Shown here in pieces: positions 28,004 through 38,303 of a stretch of 64,000 bases of DNA. Location: positions 248,001 to 312,000 of the forward strand of contig JAAEZZ010000004.1 of assembly GCA_018222605.1 (NCBI GenBank), given 5' to 3'. The stretch's first letter is position 1; the number at the start of each line of letters is the position of its first letter. A model generated the notes under the pieces. That model did no database searches and was not told the origin of the DNA. It saw only the letters and a list, made by a program, of their open reading frames with translations. The position numbers were made by a program, and so were the translations under genes. The stretch is from Alphaproteobacteria bacterium. Its GTDB lineage: Bacteria; Pseudomonadota; Alphaproteobacteria; Caulobacterales; Hyphomonadaceae.

Positions 28004-29908
28004 TTACTCCGCCTCAAGCGTAACGAGGACATCGCCTTCGGCGACCTGATCGCCTGTGGCCGCCTCGACAGACTCCACGATGCCGTCGCGTGGGGCGGCG
28101 AGCGTGTGCTCCATCTTCATGGCTTCCATCACGGCCACCGGATCGCCCTTGGCCACGCTGTCGCCCGGCTTCACATTCACGGCCAGCAGCTTGCCCGGCA
28201 TCGGCGCGCTGACATTGTCACCGCCCAGAACCGCTTCAACATCGGCGTCATAATCCGGCACCTCGACCAGAACCGTATCGCCACCGGTCGTCACCGCATA
28301 GCGGCGCGGGGAAAGATCCGTCACGAAGGGTAGCGGCGTTTCGGTCGGCAGATCATACGAGGTCGGATCAAGCCAGTCGGCATCGGCGCCTACGGCGACG
28401 GCTACCTTGCGCACCGCATGGGCGTTGGCGCGGAAACCATCGCGAATGTCCCATGGCATGGCACCGCCTGCATCATCCAGCCGAATATCAGCAACCGCCA
28501 GAACCGAAGCGAGTTCATGGTCGCTTTCCGGCTGGGTCAGCGCCTCGTCCTGCTCGGCAATCCAGTTGACATGATGCGTGCCTGTCCGGAAGGCCTCCGA
28601 CAGGGCACACCGGCGCAGAAAGCCGGTATTCGACGGCACACCCGCAAGCTGTGTGTGCGACAGGGCCTCCGTCAACTGATCAACCGCGTCATCCCGATGA
28701 TCGCCATAGACAATCAGTTTGGCAATCATGGAATCGTAATTTGATGGCACACGGTCGCCCGTTTCAAAGCCGGCATCCCAGCGGATCGTCTCACCATCCA
28801 CGGGCTGCAGCAGGCCGAATTCCAGGATCAGGCCCGCGCCGGGGCGAAAGCCATCAGCCGGGTCTTCGGCGCAGATGCGCGCTTCAATGGCATGGCCCAT
28901 AAGCGGGATTTCCGTCTGGTTGAGCGGCAGCTCCCCGCCGCTCGCGACCAGCAATTGCCAGGCGACCAGGTCTTGCCCCGTAATCATTTCCGTCACCGGA
29001 TGTTCCACCTGAAGCCGGGTATTCATTTCAAGGAACCAGAACGTGTCGGTGGCGAGCGGTTTTGATCCGTCCACGATGAATTCCACTGTGCCTGCGCCCT
29101 CATAGCCGACCGCCTGGGCGAGGCGGACGGCCGCATCTGTCATCGCGTCGCGCACCTCTTCCGGCATGCCGGGCGCGGGTGCCTCCTCGATCACTTTCTG
29201 GCGGCGGCGCTGCAGCGAGCAGTCGCGCTCATACAGATGCACGACATTGCCATGGGAATCGCCAAACACCTGCACCTCGATATGACGCGGCTGCTGGACC
29301 AGTTTTTCCAGCATCACCCGGCCATCGCCGAAGGCGCTTTCGGCCTCGCGCACAGCGCTTTCCAGTTCGGCCTTCAAGTCCGCGGCCTTGGAAACGAGGC
29401 GAATGCCGCGCCCCCCTCCCCCGGCCACGGCCTTGATCAGCAGTGGAAAGCCGATTTCCTTTGCAGCCTTGGTAAGAGTCTCGGCATCCTGCGCCTCGCC
29501 GCGATAGCCGGGCAGCACGGGCACACCGGCCTCCTCGGCAATGCGCTTGGCCTCATCCTTCGGGCCCATGGAGCGGATCGCTTTCGGGGATGGCCCGACC
29601 CAGATCAGCCCGGCATTGCGCACATCCTCGGCAAAGTCGGCATTCTCGGACAGGAAGCCATAGCCCGGATGGATAGCATCGGCGCCAACCGCTTTGGCCG
29701 CCGCGATGATGGCATCGCCCTTCAGATAGCTCTCTGGCGCGGGCGCAGGCCCGATATGCACGGCCTCATCAGCTTCGCGCACATGTTTGGCGCGGGCATC
29801 GGCATCGGAATAGACGGCGACAGTCCCGATGCCGAGCTCCCGGCAGGTTTCAAAGATGCGGCAGGCGATCTCGCCCCGGTTCGCGACGAGCAGCTTCTGG
29901 ATCTTCAT
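28004..29908 (-). CDS. mccA: Methylcrotonoyl-CoA carboxylase biotin-containing subunit
   Basis: This 634-residue subunit combines biotin carboxylase (KLLVANRGEIACRIF start, ATP-grasp GGGGRGIRLV, and EMNTRLQVEHPVTE) with a C-terminal biotinyl domain; biotin attaches at Lys598 in MEAMKM. The ATG at 29908 is fixed by the family N-terminus. It carboxylates 3-methylcrotonyl-CoA with MccB in leucine breakdown. The substrate is assigned from context, because mccB, ivd and a methylglutaconyl-CoA hydratase lie on the same strand within 9 kb and a separate PccA is at 46-48 kb. Its 5' end overlaps the DUF817 gene by 59 bp. Confidence 0.9.
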   Translation of the reverse strand: MKIQKLLVANRGEIACRIFETCRELGIGTVAVYSDADARAKHVREADEAVHIGPAPAPESYLKGDAIIAAAKAVGADAIHPGYGFLSENADFAEDVRNAGLIWVGPSPKAIRSMGPKDEAKRIAEEAGVPVLPGYRGEAQDAETLTKAAKEIGFPLLIKAVAGGGGRGIRLVSKAADLKAELESAVREAESAFGDGRVMLEKLVQQPRHIEVQVFGDSHGNVVHLYERDCSLQRRRQKVIEEAPAPGMPEEVRDAMTDAAVRLAQAVGYEGAGTVEFIVDGSKPLATDTFWFLEMNTRLQVEHPVTEMITGQDLVAWQLLVASGGELPLNQTEIPLMGHAIEARICAEDPADGFRPGAGLILEFGLLQPVDGETIRWDAGFETGDRVPSNYDSMIAKLIVYGDHRDDAVDQLTEALSHTQLAGVPSNTGFLRRCALSEAFRTGTHHVNWIAEQDEALTQPESDHELASVLAVADIRLDDAGGAMPWDIRDGFRANAHAVRKVAVAVGADADWLDPTSYDLPTETPLPFVTDLSPRRYAVTTGGDTVLVEVPDYDADVEAVLGGDNVSAPMPGKLLAVNVKPGDSVAKGDPVAVMEAMKMEHTLAAPRDGIVESVEAATGDQVAEGDVLVTLEAE

Positions 29909-30782
29909 CTGAGGGCCCTCCCGGCACCCGGCGCGCGCCCTTATGAATGGCGGCGACCAGGACAAAACTTATGATCATCAGCAGATACCACGAACCGAGT
30001 TTTGATAAAGAGACCATTTGCCAGCCATGTTCTTGCCCGGGATAGGCCCACGCCCGGGCGAATGTTCCAAGATTTTCGGCAAACCAGATAAAAAGCGCCA
30101 CCAAAAGGAAGCCAACCACCAAGGGCATCGGGCGATGCGTCTCGTCTGCGCGAAACCAGACCAGGCAACGCCCATAGATCAATGCCGTCGCGATGAAGAG
30201 CGCGATCCGGATATCCGGCAGCCAGTGATGCGCAAAGAAATTCACATAGATCGCTGTCGCCAGCACGCCCTGCATCCAGAGCGGCGGGAAGCGGTCAAAC
30301 CGGAAATCGAAGATGCGCCACACCCGCGCCAGGTACGAGCCGACGGCAGCGTACATGAAGCCGGTAAACAGCGGCACCGCGCCTATGCGCAGCACGCTGT
30401 CTTCCGGATAGATCCAGCTACCATGGGCTGTCTTGAACAGTTCCATCACCGTGCCGACAATGTGGAAGACAAAGATGATCTTCGCCTCTTCCCAGGTCTC
30501 CAGCCCGGTCCACAGCATCATGATCTGGATGCTCACCGCGCCGAGAACGAGGGCGTCATAGCGCGACAGTGCCGCATTTTCCGGATACCAGAGGAATGTG
30601 CCCAGCAAGAGGCCCAGCATCAGGCCGCCAAACAGACAGGCCCAACCCTGCTTGATGCCGAAGGCAAGGAATTCGAACGCAGCCTGGCTCCATGGGCCCT
30701 TCACGCAGCGCGAATGCAGGGCGGCGCGGGCCGCATGAAGATAGGTCTGAGCTTGGGTGGGCGCGGCGCCTTCATCCGTCAT
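29850..30782 (-). CDS. DUF817 family integral membrane protein
   Basis: This protein of about 310 residues has eight or so membrane segments. It carries the DUF817 hallmark block WTGLETWEEAKIIFVFHIVGTVMELFK and GSWIYPE, and later ARAWAYPGQEHGW. The function of the family is unknown; the invariant Glu, His and Trp residues in membrane segments hint at a lipid or small-molecule enzyme. The start is taken at ATG 30782. The last ~20 codons overlap mccA in another frame, so the two genes are translationally linked. Confidence 0.85.
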   Translation of the reverse strand: MTDEGAAPTQAQTYLHAARAALHSRCVKGPWSQAAFEFLAFGIKQGWACLFGGLMLGLLLGTFLWYPENAALSRYDALVLGAVSIQIMMLWTGLETWEEAKIIFVFHIVGTVMELFKTAHGSWIYPEDSVLRIGAVPLFTGFMYAAVGSYLARVWRIFDFRFDRFPPLWMQGVLATAIYVNFFAHHWLPDIRIALFIATALIYGRCLVWFRADETHRPMPLVVGFLLVALFIWFAENLGTFARAWAYPGQEHGWQMVSLSKLGSWYLLMIISFVLVAAIHKGARRVPGGPSDEDPEAARREPGRDRLPHL

Positions 30783-30925
30783 GCCAACTCTATCGCCTCC
30801 CTTCACGGCGCAAATGCGGCCAGCTGCAGACATGGCGAGGCATTTGAGAGGGACATTTTCCGGCTTTGCCCGGAGAGAACAAGTGTCGTAAGGGTTAATG
30901 CAGAGAAACCAAGGGGAGTGATCTC

Positions 30926-31246
30926 ATGGCCTATGCTTCAGGTGTGCGACTCAGCAGTGTCGCAGGCATCGTAGGCGCCGTTGTCGGCGGATATATCGGT
31001 TACACGCAGGCACAGGATGTCAGCAATCTGGAGCCGGTGACAGCGGCCATCATTCTGGGTGCCATCGGCATGGTTGCCGGCAGCGCCGGAGCCTTCATCC
31101 TGAAGTCCCTGCTACAGTTTGCGATCTATATCATTCTGTTCGGCGTGGTCGCCTATGTGTTCCAGAACCAGATAGAATCGCTGACCGGCATCAATCCGGT
31201 GGACGCGACCATGGCCTTTCTGAGGGATATGGGCATTCCCGTTTAG
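30926..31246 (+). CDS. Small membrane protein, unknown
   Basis: This 106-residue product has three or four hydrophobic segments rich in Gly/Ala (VAGIVGAVVGGYIGYTQ, AAIILGAIGMVAGSAGAFIL, LLQFAIYIILFGVVAYVFQ). An AAGGGGAG site lies 8 nt before the ATG. No family is recognised. It lies alone on the plus strand, between DUF817 and the hydratase gene. Confidence 0.7.
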   Translation: MAYASGVRLSSVAGIVGAVVGGYIGYTQAQDVSNLEPVTAAIILGAIGMVAGSAGAFILKSLLQFAIYIILFGVVAYVFQNQIESLTGINPVDATMAFLRDMGIPV

Positions 31247-31271
31247 GGAGCGCCCATCACCTGCCACGCGC

Positions 31272-32075
31272 CTAGCGATTCCAGTCCGGCTTGCGCTTTT
31301 CAAGGAAGGCCGTGATGCCTTCCTTGCCCTCATCTGAGGCCCGGCGCGACGCGATGCGGCGGGATGTTTCGTGGCTGACCTCACGGTCAATGAACACGCC
31401 GGCAACATCGCGCACCAATTCCTTGGCGTCGGCAATTGCGCCAGGTGCCGCAGAGAAAACGAGATTGGCGAGATGCTCTTCCATGGCGAGCATCGCCTTC
31501 TCATCCTCGACGACATACTGGATCAGGCCAATTTTCTCGGCATAGTCGGCATCGAATGTCTCGGCGGTCACGAACAGGGCGCGGGCCAGCCGCGGACCAA
31601 TCGCCTCAATCACGAAGGGGCTGATCGTGGCCGGGGTAAGGCCGAGACGCACTTCGGAGAAACGGAACTTCGTGTCCTTCATGGCCACTGCCACATCACA
31701 GGCCGCCACCAGGCCAGCCCCGCCGCCCATCGCAGCCCCCCGAACCAAAGCGAGCGTCATTTGCGGCATTTCGTAAAGGGCGCGTAGCATTTCTGCCAAA
31801 TTCATGGCGTCGCGCTCATTGTCGCTCTGCGTATGGACTTCCGCGGCCAGCTTCATCCAGTTGAGGTCAGCGCCCGCCGAAAAGCTCTGGCCGTTGCCGC
31901 GCAGGATCATCATGCGGATGGTGCGTTGGTCGGCGATGGATTTGAAGGCGTCCGTCAGCTCAGCAATCAGCTCCGCATTGAAGGCGTTGTGCACATCCGG
32001 CCGGTTCAGCGTGACGACCGCGAGGCCTTCCTGCGTCATTTCAAGCTGGATCAGATCATATTCAGCGTCGCGCAT
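31272..32075 (-). CDS. liuC: Methylglutaconyl-CoA hydratase (enoyl-CoA hydratase family)
   Basis: This 267-residue crotonase-fold protein has the oxyanion-hole segment SAGADLNWMK and GAAMGGGAGLVAACD, and the catalytic Glu in FRFSEVRLGL. The first crotonase Glu is replaced in GGAGLVAACD. ADLNWM and this replacement are usual in AUH/LiuC enzymes, which hydrate 3-methylglutaconyl-CoA to HMG-CoA. The ATG at 32075 has GGAG six nt upstream. Context with mccA and mccB supports the leucine pathway. Confidence 0.87.
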   Translation of the reverse strand: MRDAEYDLIQLEMTQEGLAVVTLNRPDVHNAFNAELIAELTDAFKSIADQRTIRMMILRGNGQSFSAGADLNWMKLAAEVHTQSDNERDAMNLAEMLRALYEMPQMTLALVRGAAMGGGAGLVAACDVAVAMKDTKFRFSEVRLGLTPATISPFVIEAIGPRLARALFVTAETFDADYAEKIGLIQYVVEDEKAMLAMEEHLANLVFSAAPGAIADAKELVRDVAGVFIDREVSHETSRRIASRRASDEGKEGITAFLEKRKPDWNR

Positions 32076-32156
32076 GGGGTACTCCATTGGCTACAGGCTT
32101 CCTTCCTTACATCAGGGCAGACCAAAGGAAAGGGGCATCACCGCCTTGTGTGCAGC

Positions 32157-32387
32157 CTATTCGCCGCACCAGCGATAGAGGTGGCCACCATCCTGCTTTT
32201 CGCCCGTGTCCTCGACGCCGGGGAATTTGCCGGCATGCACAGCTTCAAGGAAGGCGCGGCCCTTGCGAACCTTGTCGCCAATATAGAGCTGGTCCCAGTC
32301 CGGGCCGTAGACATCCGGAAAGTGAAACGGGCCGGGCGGGCGCCGCGCGAGACGCTTTTGCAGGCGGGTAATCTCTTTATCGTCCAT
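32157..32387 (-). CDS. Small DUF1413-like protein
   Basis: The 76-residue product FHFPDVYGPDWDQL...KGRAFLEAVHAGKFPGVE...GGHLYRW follows the spacing of the DUF1413 family (Phe/Leu-rich strand, W at a fixed place, G-R-x-F, then a terminal Tyr). The function of the family is unknown. The ATG at 32387 is preferred over the TTG at 32396. It lies between the hydratase and the EF-hand gene on the same strand. Confidence 0.5.
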   Translation of the reverse strand: MDDKEITRLQKRLARRPPGPFHFPDVYGPDWDQLYIGDKVRKGRAFLEAVHAGKFPGVEDTGEKQDGGHLYRWCGE

Positions 32388-32434
32388 GCTTCTCAAGTTG
32401 AGGTATCCAGCGCAGCAATCAAGTCACGGCGCGT

Positions 32435-32466
32435 AAAAAGGGGGCTCGCAGGACCGGCGAGCCCCC
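32435..32466 (-). terminator. Intrinsic terminator of the EF-hand gene
   Basis: The 10-bp perfect stem GGGGGCTCGC/GCGAGCCCCC (32440-32449 with 32457-32466) has a 7-nt loop. It is followed on the minus strand by TTTTT (rc of 32435-32439). It lies 22 bp after the stop of the EF-hand gene. Confidence 0.9.
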
Positions 32467-32488
32467 ATTCAGGAGACAGGCAGGCAGA

Positions 32489-32797
32489 CTACCAATCAGG
32501 CGTCGACACCCTGCTTTCCTCCTTCGGGTCAGACTGTCCCCGCCATGCGTCAAGGGCTTCAGCGAGTTCATCTTCAGAGACGGTCCCGTTCGAATTAAGA
32601 TCAAGCTTGGTGAACTTCGCTTTCGCTTCGGCCTCGCTGACCATGCCCGCGTTGGCTTTATAGCTCACAAACTCATCCTCCGTGATCAGACCATCATCAT
32701 CCAGGTCCAGCAACGAAAAGTCAGGCATTTCGCCTGCATGACCCATCAAAGCAGTCATCATGGCTGCAGTGACAAGAAAGCTGGTGCGTCTGATCAT
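32489..32797 (-). CDS. Secreted EF-hand calcium-binding protein
   Basis: This 102-residue protein starts at ATG 32797, with AAGGAG upstream. A signal peptide (MIRRTSFLVTAAMMTALMGHAGE) is followed by two EF-hand loops, DLDDDGLITEDE and DLNSNGTVSEDE, each with the correct D-x-D/N-x-D/N-G pattern and a Glu at position 12. It is probably a periplasmic Ca2+-binding module. No partner domain is fused, so its role could be calcium buffering or sensing. A strong terminator follows. Confidence 0.88.
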   Translation of the reverse strand: MIRRTSFLVTAAMMTALMGHAGEMPDFSLLDLDDDGLITEDEFVSYKANAGMVSEAEAKAKFTKLDLNSNGTVSEDELAEALDAWRGQSDPKEESRVSTPDW

Positions 32798-32913
32798 CTC
32801 CGAACTCCTTCCATATTTCCGACCGCTGACCAGAGCGGCCAGGATCAATTTACGACAGAAGGCCGGTAATGATGCGTGAAAAGGGGTTCACGAACGAATT
32901 GTAATGAAGGCGC

Positions 32914-33495
32914 CTAAACCGCGTCTTCGCCAATCTCACGCATGAAGGCGAGCCAGGAATCCACCTTTGACTCTGTCAGTTCCCCTGCCCCACCAATGAT
33001 GGTGTGATGCAGCGGCTTGAAACCGGACAGGCCAAGCACGCCGCGCTCAAGACCTTTCGTGGCCGCCGCATCCATGCCGAAGCGGTAAACGAAATCTGGC
33101 ATCCCCATCGTCACCACAACGCGGGCGGACTTTCCCTTCATCATCTGTTCCGGCCAGCCGGATGTCGATTGCTGGATGAAGAAATTTCCGCTGGCGGCCA
33201 GCTCCAGAAAGGATTTCAACTTGGCAGGCATCGCGCCCAGCCAGAGCGGAAACGCGATGAACAGATGATCGGCATCGGCGATCTTTTCGCGTTCTGTCAA
33301 AACAGGCTCCTCCGGCGGCGTATCGAATTCGGCCTGGGAGGTGAGATAGGGCAGGTCCAGCGCAGCGATATTAATCCGCTCTACGGCGTGGCGTCCTGCA
33401 TCTGCACCCTCGGAATAGGCATCGCAGAGGGCATGGATCAAATGGTCCGGCGCGGGGTCCGGATGGCCGTCAATGATACAGATTTTGCGAGCCAT
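32914..33495 (-). CDS. NAD(P)H dehydrogenase (quinone), flavodoxin-fold
   Basis: This 193-residue flavoprotein begins KICIIDGHPDPAPDHLIHAL and contains FAFPLWLGAMPAKLKSF-type FMN/FAD loops (HLFIAFPLWLGAMPAKLKSF). These are the marks of the NQO1/KefF/MdaB family, which performs two-electron quinone reduction with NAD(P)H. The precise subfamily is not determined. It lies 73 bp downstream of mccB on the same strand. Confidence 0.82.
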   Translation of the reverse strand: MARKICIIDGHPDPAPDHLIHALCDAYSEGADAGRHAVERINIAALDLPYLTSQAEFDTPPEEPVLTEREKIADADHLFIAFPLWLGAMPAKLKSFLELAASGNFFIQQSTSGWPEQMMKGKSARVVVTMGMPDFVYRFGMDAAATKGLERGVLGLSGFKPLHHTIIGGAGELTESKVDSWLAFMREIGEDAV

Positions 33496-33568
33496 GGAAG
33501 TTACCTCCTGCCTTGGGACAGAAGGCAGTCTACCATGCGTTCATGACGGTTGCGCTACGTAGGGCTCC

Positions 33569-35176
<1,608 letters not shown>

Positions 35177-35294
35177 GAAGCCTCCCACTGGAATTTTAAG
35201 CCTGCTTAACCGCCCGAACCGCATGTGTCACGCGCGCGTCACGTGAATTTGAAACAGAAGGGCTAAAGAGAAAGGCTATGAAAAGGATATCAGA

Positions 35295-37091
35295 ATGGGC
35301 ATGTTCGGGGACATGGGCATAGATATCACTCCCCGTCTCAAGGCGATCTCCTTTCTGAAGGATGTGCCCGGCCGCGCCATGAAGGCGGCCGGTAAGGAAA
35401 CCATCTGGTTTTCCATTCCAGCAGGCAAGCCGCTCTATTTGGCTGGAGAGCCTGCGGACACGCTGTATTTCGTCATGTCCGGCACGTTGGGCATTTTCCG
35501 CCAAGGCCCGCACGGCAAGACGGAATTCATCGGCCATATCCGCTCCGGCGAACCTGCTGGGGAAATGTCTCTCTTTCAGGGCGGCATCGACCTGACAGGC
35601 GACGGCCTGCCGAATGATGCCCCGCATAACAGTTCCGTCTATGCCATCCGCGATACTGAAGTGGTCGGCGTCTCCCGCAAGGGCTGGGACCGGATGGTGC
35701 GCGCCGAGCCGGAATTGCTGGAGTCGATGATTCGCATCATCCTGACGCGTCTCGGCAAACCGATGGAGCGTGTGGCGAGCGCCGCGCCGAAAGTCTTCGC
35801 GCTGGTGGCTACCTCCCCCACGATTGATCTGTCGCTGCGGGCGCGCGCCCTGAAACAGGCCTGCGACCGGCTGGGCAAGAAATGCATCATCGTGACCGGG
35901 CGACAGGGCGATGAAAAACCAGCCGCCTATTTCGACGAGTTGGAGCAGACGCATGATGTCGTGATCCTGGTCTCCTCCATTGGTGACAATGCCTGGTATC
36001 GCCTGGCGACACGGCAAGCAGACCGTATCTGGGTGGTGGGCCGCGCCGACGCCCACCCGTCCAATCCGCTGATGCCGGATGATGAGTCCCCGGCCCGCGC
36101 CCTGAAGTTGGTCGATGTCGTGCTGCTGCACCATGCCGAGGACCGCCCCGGCGCCCCGCCCAGTCGCTGGCTGTCTGCAGCGGGGGGTAGCCGCATCTTC
36201 CACTGGAGCGGCATGGAGGGCAAAGACTGCGACCGCCTGGCGCGTATCATGTGCGGGGTCTCCATCGGCCTGATCCTGTCCGGTGGTGGCGCGCGGGCCT
36301 ATTCGCATATCGGCGTCGTAAAGGCGCTGAGGGAACTGGGTATACCGATCGACTTTGCCGGCGGGGCCTCCATGGGCTCGGTCGTCGCGGCCTGCGTCGC
36401 GATGGGGTGGAGCGATGAAGAAATCGAGCGCCGCATCCGCAAGGCCTTTGTCGATTCCAATCCGTTGGGGGACTATCACCTGCCCGTTGTCGGCATGGTG
36501 AAGGGCGCGCGCGTCAACAATCGTCTGAAAGAGCATTTCGGTGATGCGGACATCTGCGACCTGAAAGTGCCTTTCTTCTGCACCTCCACCAATCTGACCT
36601 CAGGCAGTTCACGCATTCACCGCACAGGACTACTGCGGGACGCGCTGCGGGCGACGATCTCCCTGCCTGGTATTCTGCCGCCGGTCGTGGACGGCAAGGA
36701 TGTGCTGGTGGATGGCGCCGTGCTGAACAATTTCCCGGCCGATGTGATGCGGGATTTGCATCGCGGACTGGTCATCGGCTCTGACGTGACCCGCCAGCCG
36801 GACAATATGGATGTCGAAGAATTCGCCAACCCACCCGGCTTTTTCCAATGGGTGTTCAAGAACGGCTTCTCCAGCGCACCGCCCATTGCCGGCCTGCTGA
36901 TGCGCGCGGCAACCATCCGTGCAGATACACAATTCGGCCACGACATGACCGATGTGCTTATCCTGCCCGACATGGCAGACGTGCAGCTGCGCGACTGGAA
37001 GATCTATGATGACGCCGTTCAGGCGGGCTATGACGCCACGATCAACGCCATGAAAGACAAGAACATCACAGCCATAAGCGGCGCAGCCTAG
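35295..37091 (+). CDS. Patatin-like phospholipase with N-terminal cyclic-nucleotide-binding domain
   Basis: This 598-residue protein has an N-terminal cNMP-binding fold (AGEPADTLYFVMSGTLGIF ... SGEPAGEMSLFQGG) and a Rossmann-like middle region. A C-terminal patatin domain follows, with glycine-rich LSGGGARAYSHIG, nucleophile Ser359 in GASMG and Asp473 in VDGAVLNNFP. The Ser-Asp dyad is complete. This is the architecture of neuropathy-target-esterase-like lysophospholipases (RssA/NTE class). It runs divergently from mccB and convergently with ivd, ending 3 bp before the ivd stop. Confidence 0.92.
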   Translation: MGMFGDMGIDITPRLKAISFLKDVPGRAMKAAGKETIWFSIPAGKPLYLAGEPADTLYFVMSGTLGIFRQGPHGKTEFIGHIRSGEPAGEMSLFQGGIDLTGDGLPNDAPHNSSVYAIRDTEVVGVSRKGWDRMVRAEPELLESMIRIILTRLGKPMERVASAAPKVFALVATSPTIDLSLRARALKQACDRLGKKCIIVTGRQGDEKPAAYFDELEQTHDVVILVSSIGDNAWYRLATRQADRIWVVGRADAHPSNPLMPDDESPARALKLVDVVLLHHAEDRPGAPPSRWLSAAGGSRIFHWSGMEGKDCDRLARIMCGVSIGLILSGGGARAYSHIGVVKALRELGIPIDFAGGASMGSVVAACVAMGWSDEEIERRIRKAFVDSNPLGDYHLPVVGMVKGARVNNRLKEHFGDADICDLKVPFFCTSTNLTSGSSRIHRTGLLRDALRATISLPGILPPVVDGKDVLVDGAVLNNFPADVMRDLHRGLVIGSDVTRQPDNMDVEEFANPPGFFQWVFKNGFSSAPPIAGLLMRAATIRADTQFGHDMTDVLILPDMADVQLRDWKIYDDAVQAGYDATINAMKDKNITAISGAA

Positions 37092-37094
37092 ACG

Positions 37095-38267
37095 CTAGGC
37101 CGTTTCGCCAAACAGTTCCCGGCCGATCAGCCAGCGTCGGATTTCGGACGTCCCTGCCCCGATCTCATACAGCTTCGCATCGCGCAGAAGGCGCCCCGTC
37201 GGATATTCGTTGATATAGCCATTGCCGCCGAGGATCTGGATTGCGTCGAGTGCCAGTTTCGTCGCGGTTTCTGCCGCATACAGAATGGCACCGGCGGCAT
37301 CCTTGCGGGTCGTCTCGCCCCGGTCGCAGGATTTGGCGACGGCATAGACATAGGCCTTGGCCGCGTTCATCTGGACATACATGTCAGCGACCTTGCCTTG
37401 GATCAGCTGGAACTCGCCAATCGACTGGCCGAATTGTTTACGGTCATGGATGTAGGGGATCACGACATCCATACAGGCCTGCATGATGCCGGTCGGCCCA
37501 GCAGATAGAACGGCGCGCTCATAGTCGAGGCCGCTCATCAGCACGCGGGCCCCGCCATTCAGCGGCCCCATGATATTCTCTTCCGGCACTTCGCAATCTT
37601 GGAATACAAGTTCACCGGTTTCAGACCCGCGCATGCCCAGCTTGTCGAGCTTCTGCGCAACGGAGAAGCCCTTCATGTCCCGCTCGATCAGAAAGGCGGT
37701 GATGCCTTTTGATCCGGCGTCCGGCTCCGTCTTGGCATAGACAACCAGCGTGTCAGCGTCCGGCGCATTGGTGATCCACATCTTGGTGCCGTTCAGCACA
37801 TAGCGGTCGCCTTTTTTCTCGGCGCGCAGCTTCATCGAGACGACGTCGGAGCCGGCCCCGCTCTCGCTCATGGCGAGTGAGCCGAGATGCTCTCCGCTCA
37901 TCAGTTTTGGCAGATAGCGGGCCTTCTGGTCATCACTGCCCCAGCGGCGAATCTGGTTCACGCAGAGGTTCGAATGCGCGCCATAGGACAAGCCGACAGA
38001 TGCAGACGCGCGAGAGATTTCCTCCATCGCCACGACATGCTCAAGATAGCCGAGGCCCGTGCCGCCCCATTCCTCTTCAACCGTAATGCCCAGCAGGCCC
38101 AGCTCACCCATCTTGGGCAGCAGGTCGCGCGGGAATGTATCTGTCCGATCGATTTCAGCGGCGCGCGGCGCAATTTCATTCTGGGCAAAACTTGCCACAG
38201 TTTCGCGGATCATGTCCGCTGTTTCACCGAGATCGAAGTTCAAAGTGGGATATGTGTTCGGAATCAT
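37095..38267 (-). CDS. ivd: Isovaleryl-CoA dehydrogenase
   Basis: This 390-residue acyl-CoA dehydrogenase has the FAD/substrate motifs [17 protein letters not shown] and [18 protein letters not shown], and the C-terminal [13 protein letters not shown]...[13 protein letters not shown]. The catalytic base is Glu250 in [14 protein letters not shown] Glu at this position, not in the usual late loop, is the mark of isovaleryl-CoA dehydrogenases. It oxidises isovaleryl-CoA to 3-methylcrotonyl-CoA, feeding MccAB. Expected electron acceptor: ETF. Confidence 0.93.
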   Translation of the reverse strand: MIPNTYPTLNFDLGETADMIRETVASFAQNEIAPRAAEIDRTDTFPRDLLPKMGELGLLGITVEEEWGGTGLGYLEHVVAMEEISRASASVGLSYGAHSNLCVNQIRRWGSDDQKARYLPKLMSGEHLGSLAMSESGAGSDVVSMKLRAEKKGDRYVLNGTKMWITNAPDADTLVVYAKTEPDAGSKGITAFLIERDMKGFSVAQKLDKLGMRGSETGELVFQDCEVPEENIMGPLNGGARVLMSGLDYERAVLSAGPTGIMQACMDVVIPYIHDRKQFGQSIGEFQLIQGKVADMYVQMNAAKAYVYAVAKSCDRGETTRKDAAGAILYAAETATKLALDAIQILGGNGYINEYPTGRLLRDAKLYEIGAGTSEIRRWLIGRELFGETA

Positions 38268-38303
38268 GGCCCTGCCCTAGCAAGGCTTCTCCGCCCTGTC
38301 AGC

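Noticed and set aside
35196..36536. 446-codon open frame on the minus strand
   Set aside because: It is antisense to the patatin gene, which has intact catalytic motifs. The product shows no family pattern.
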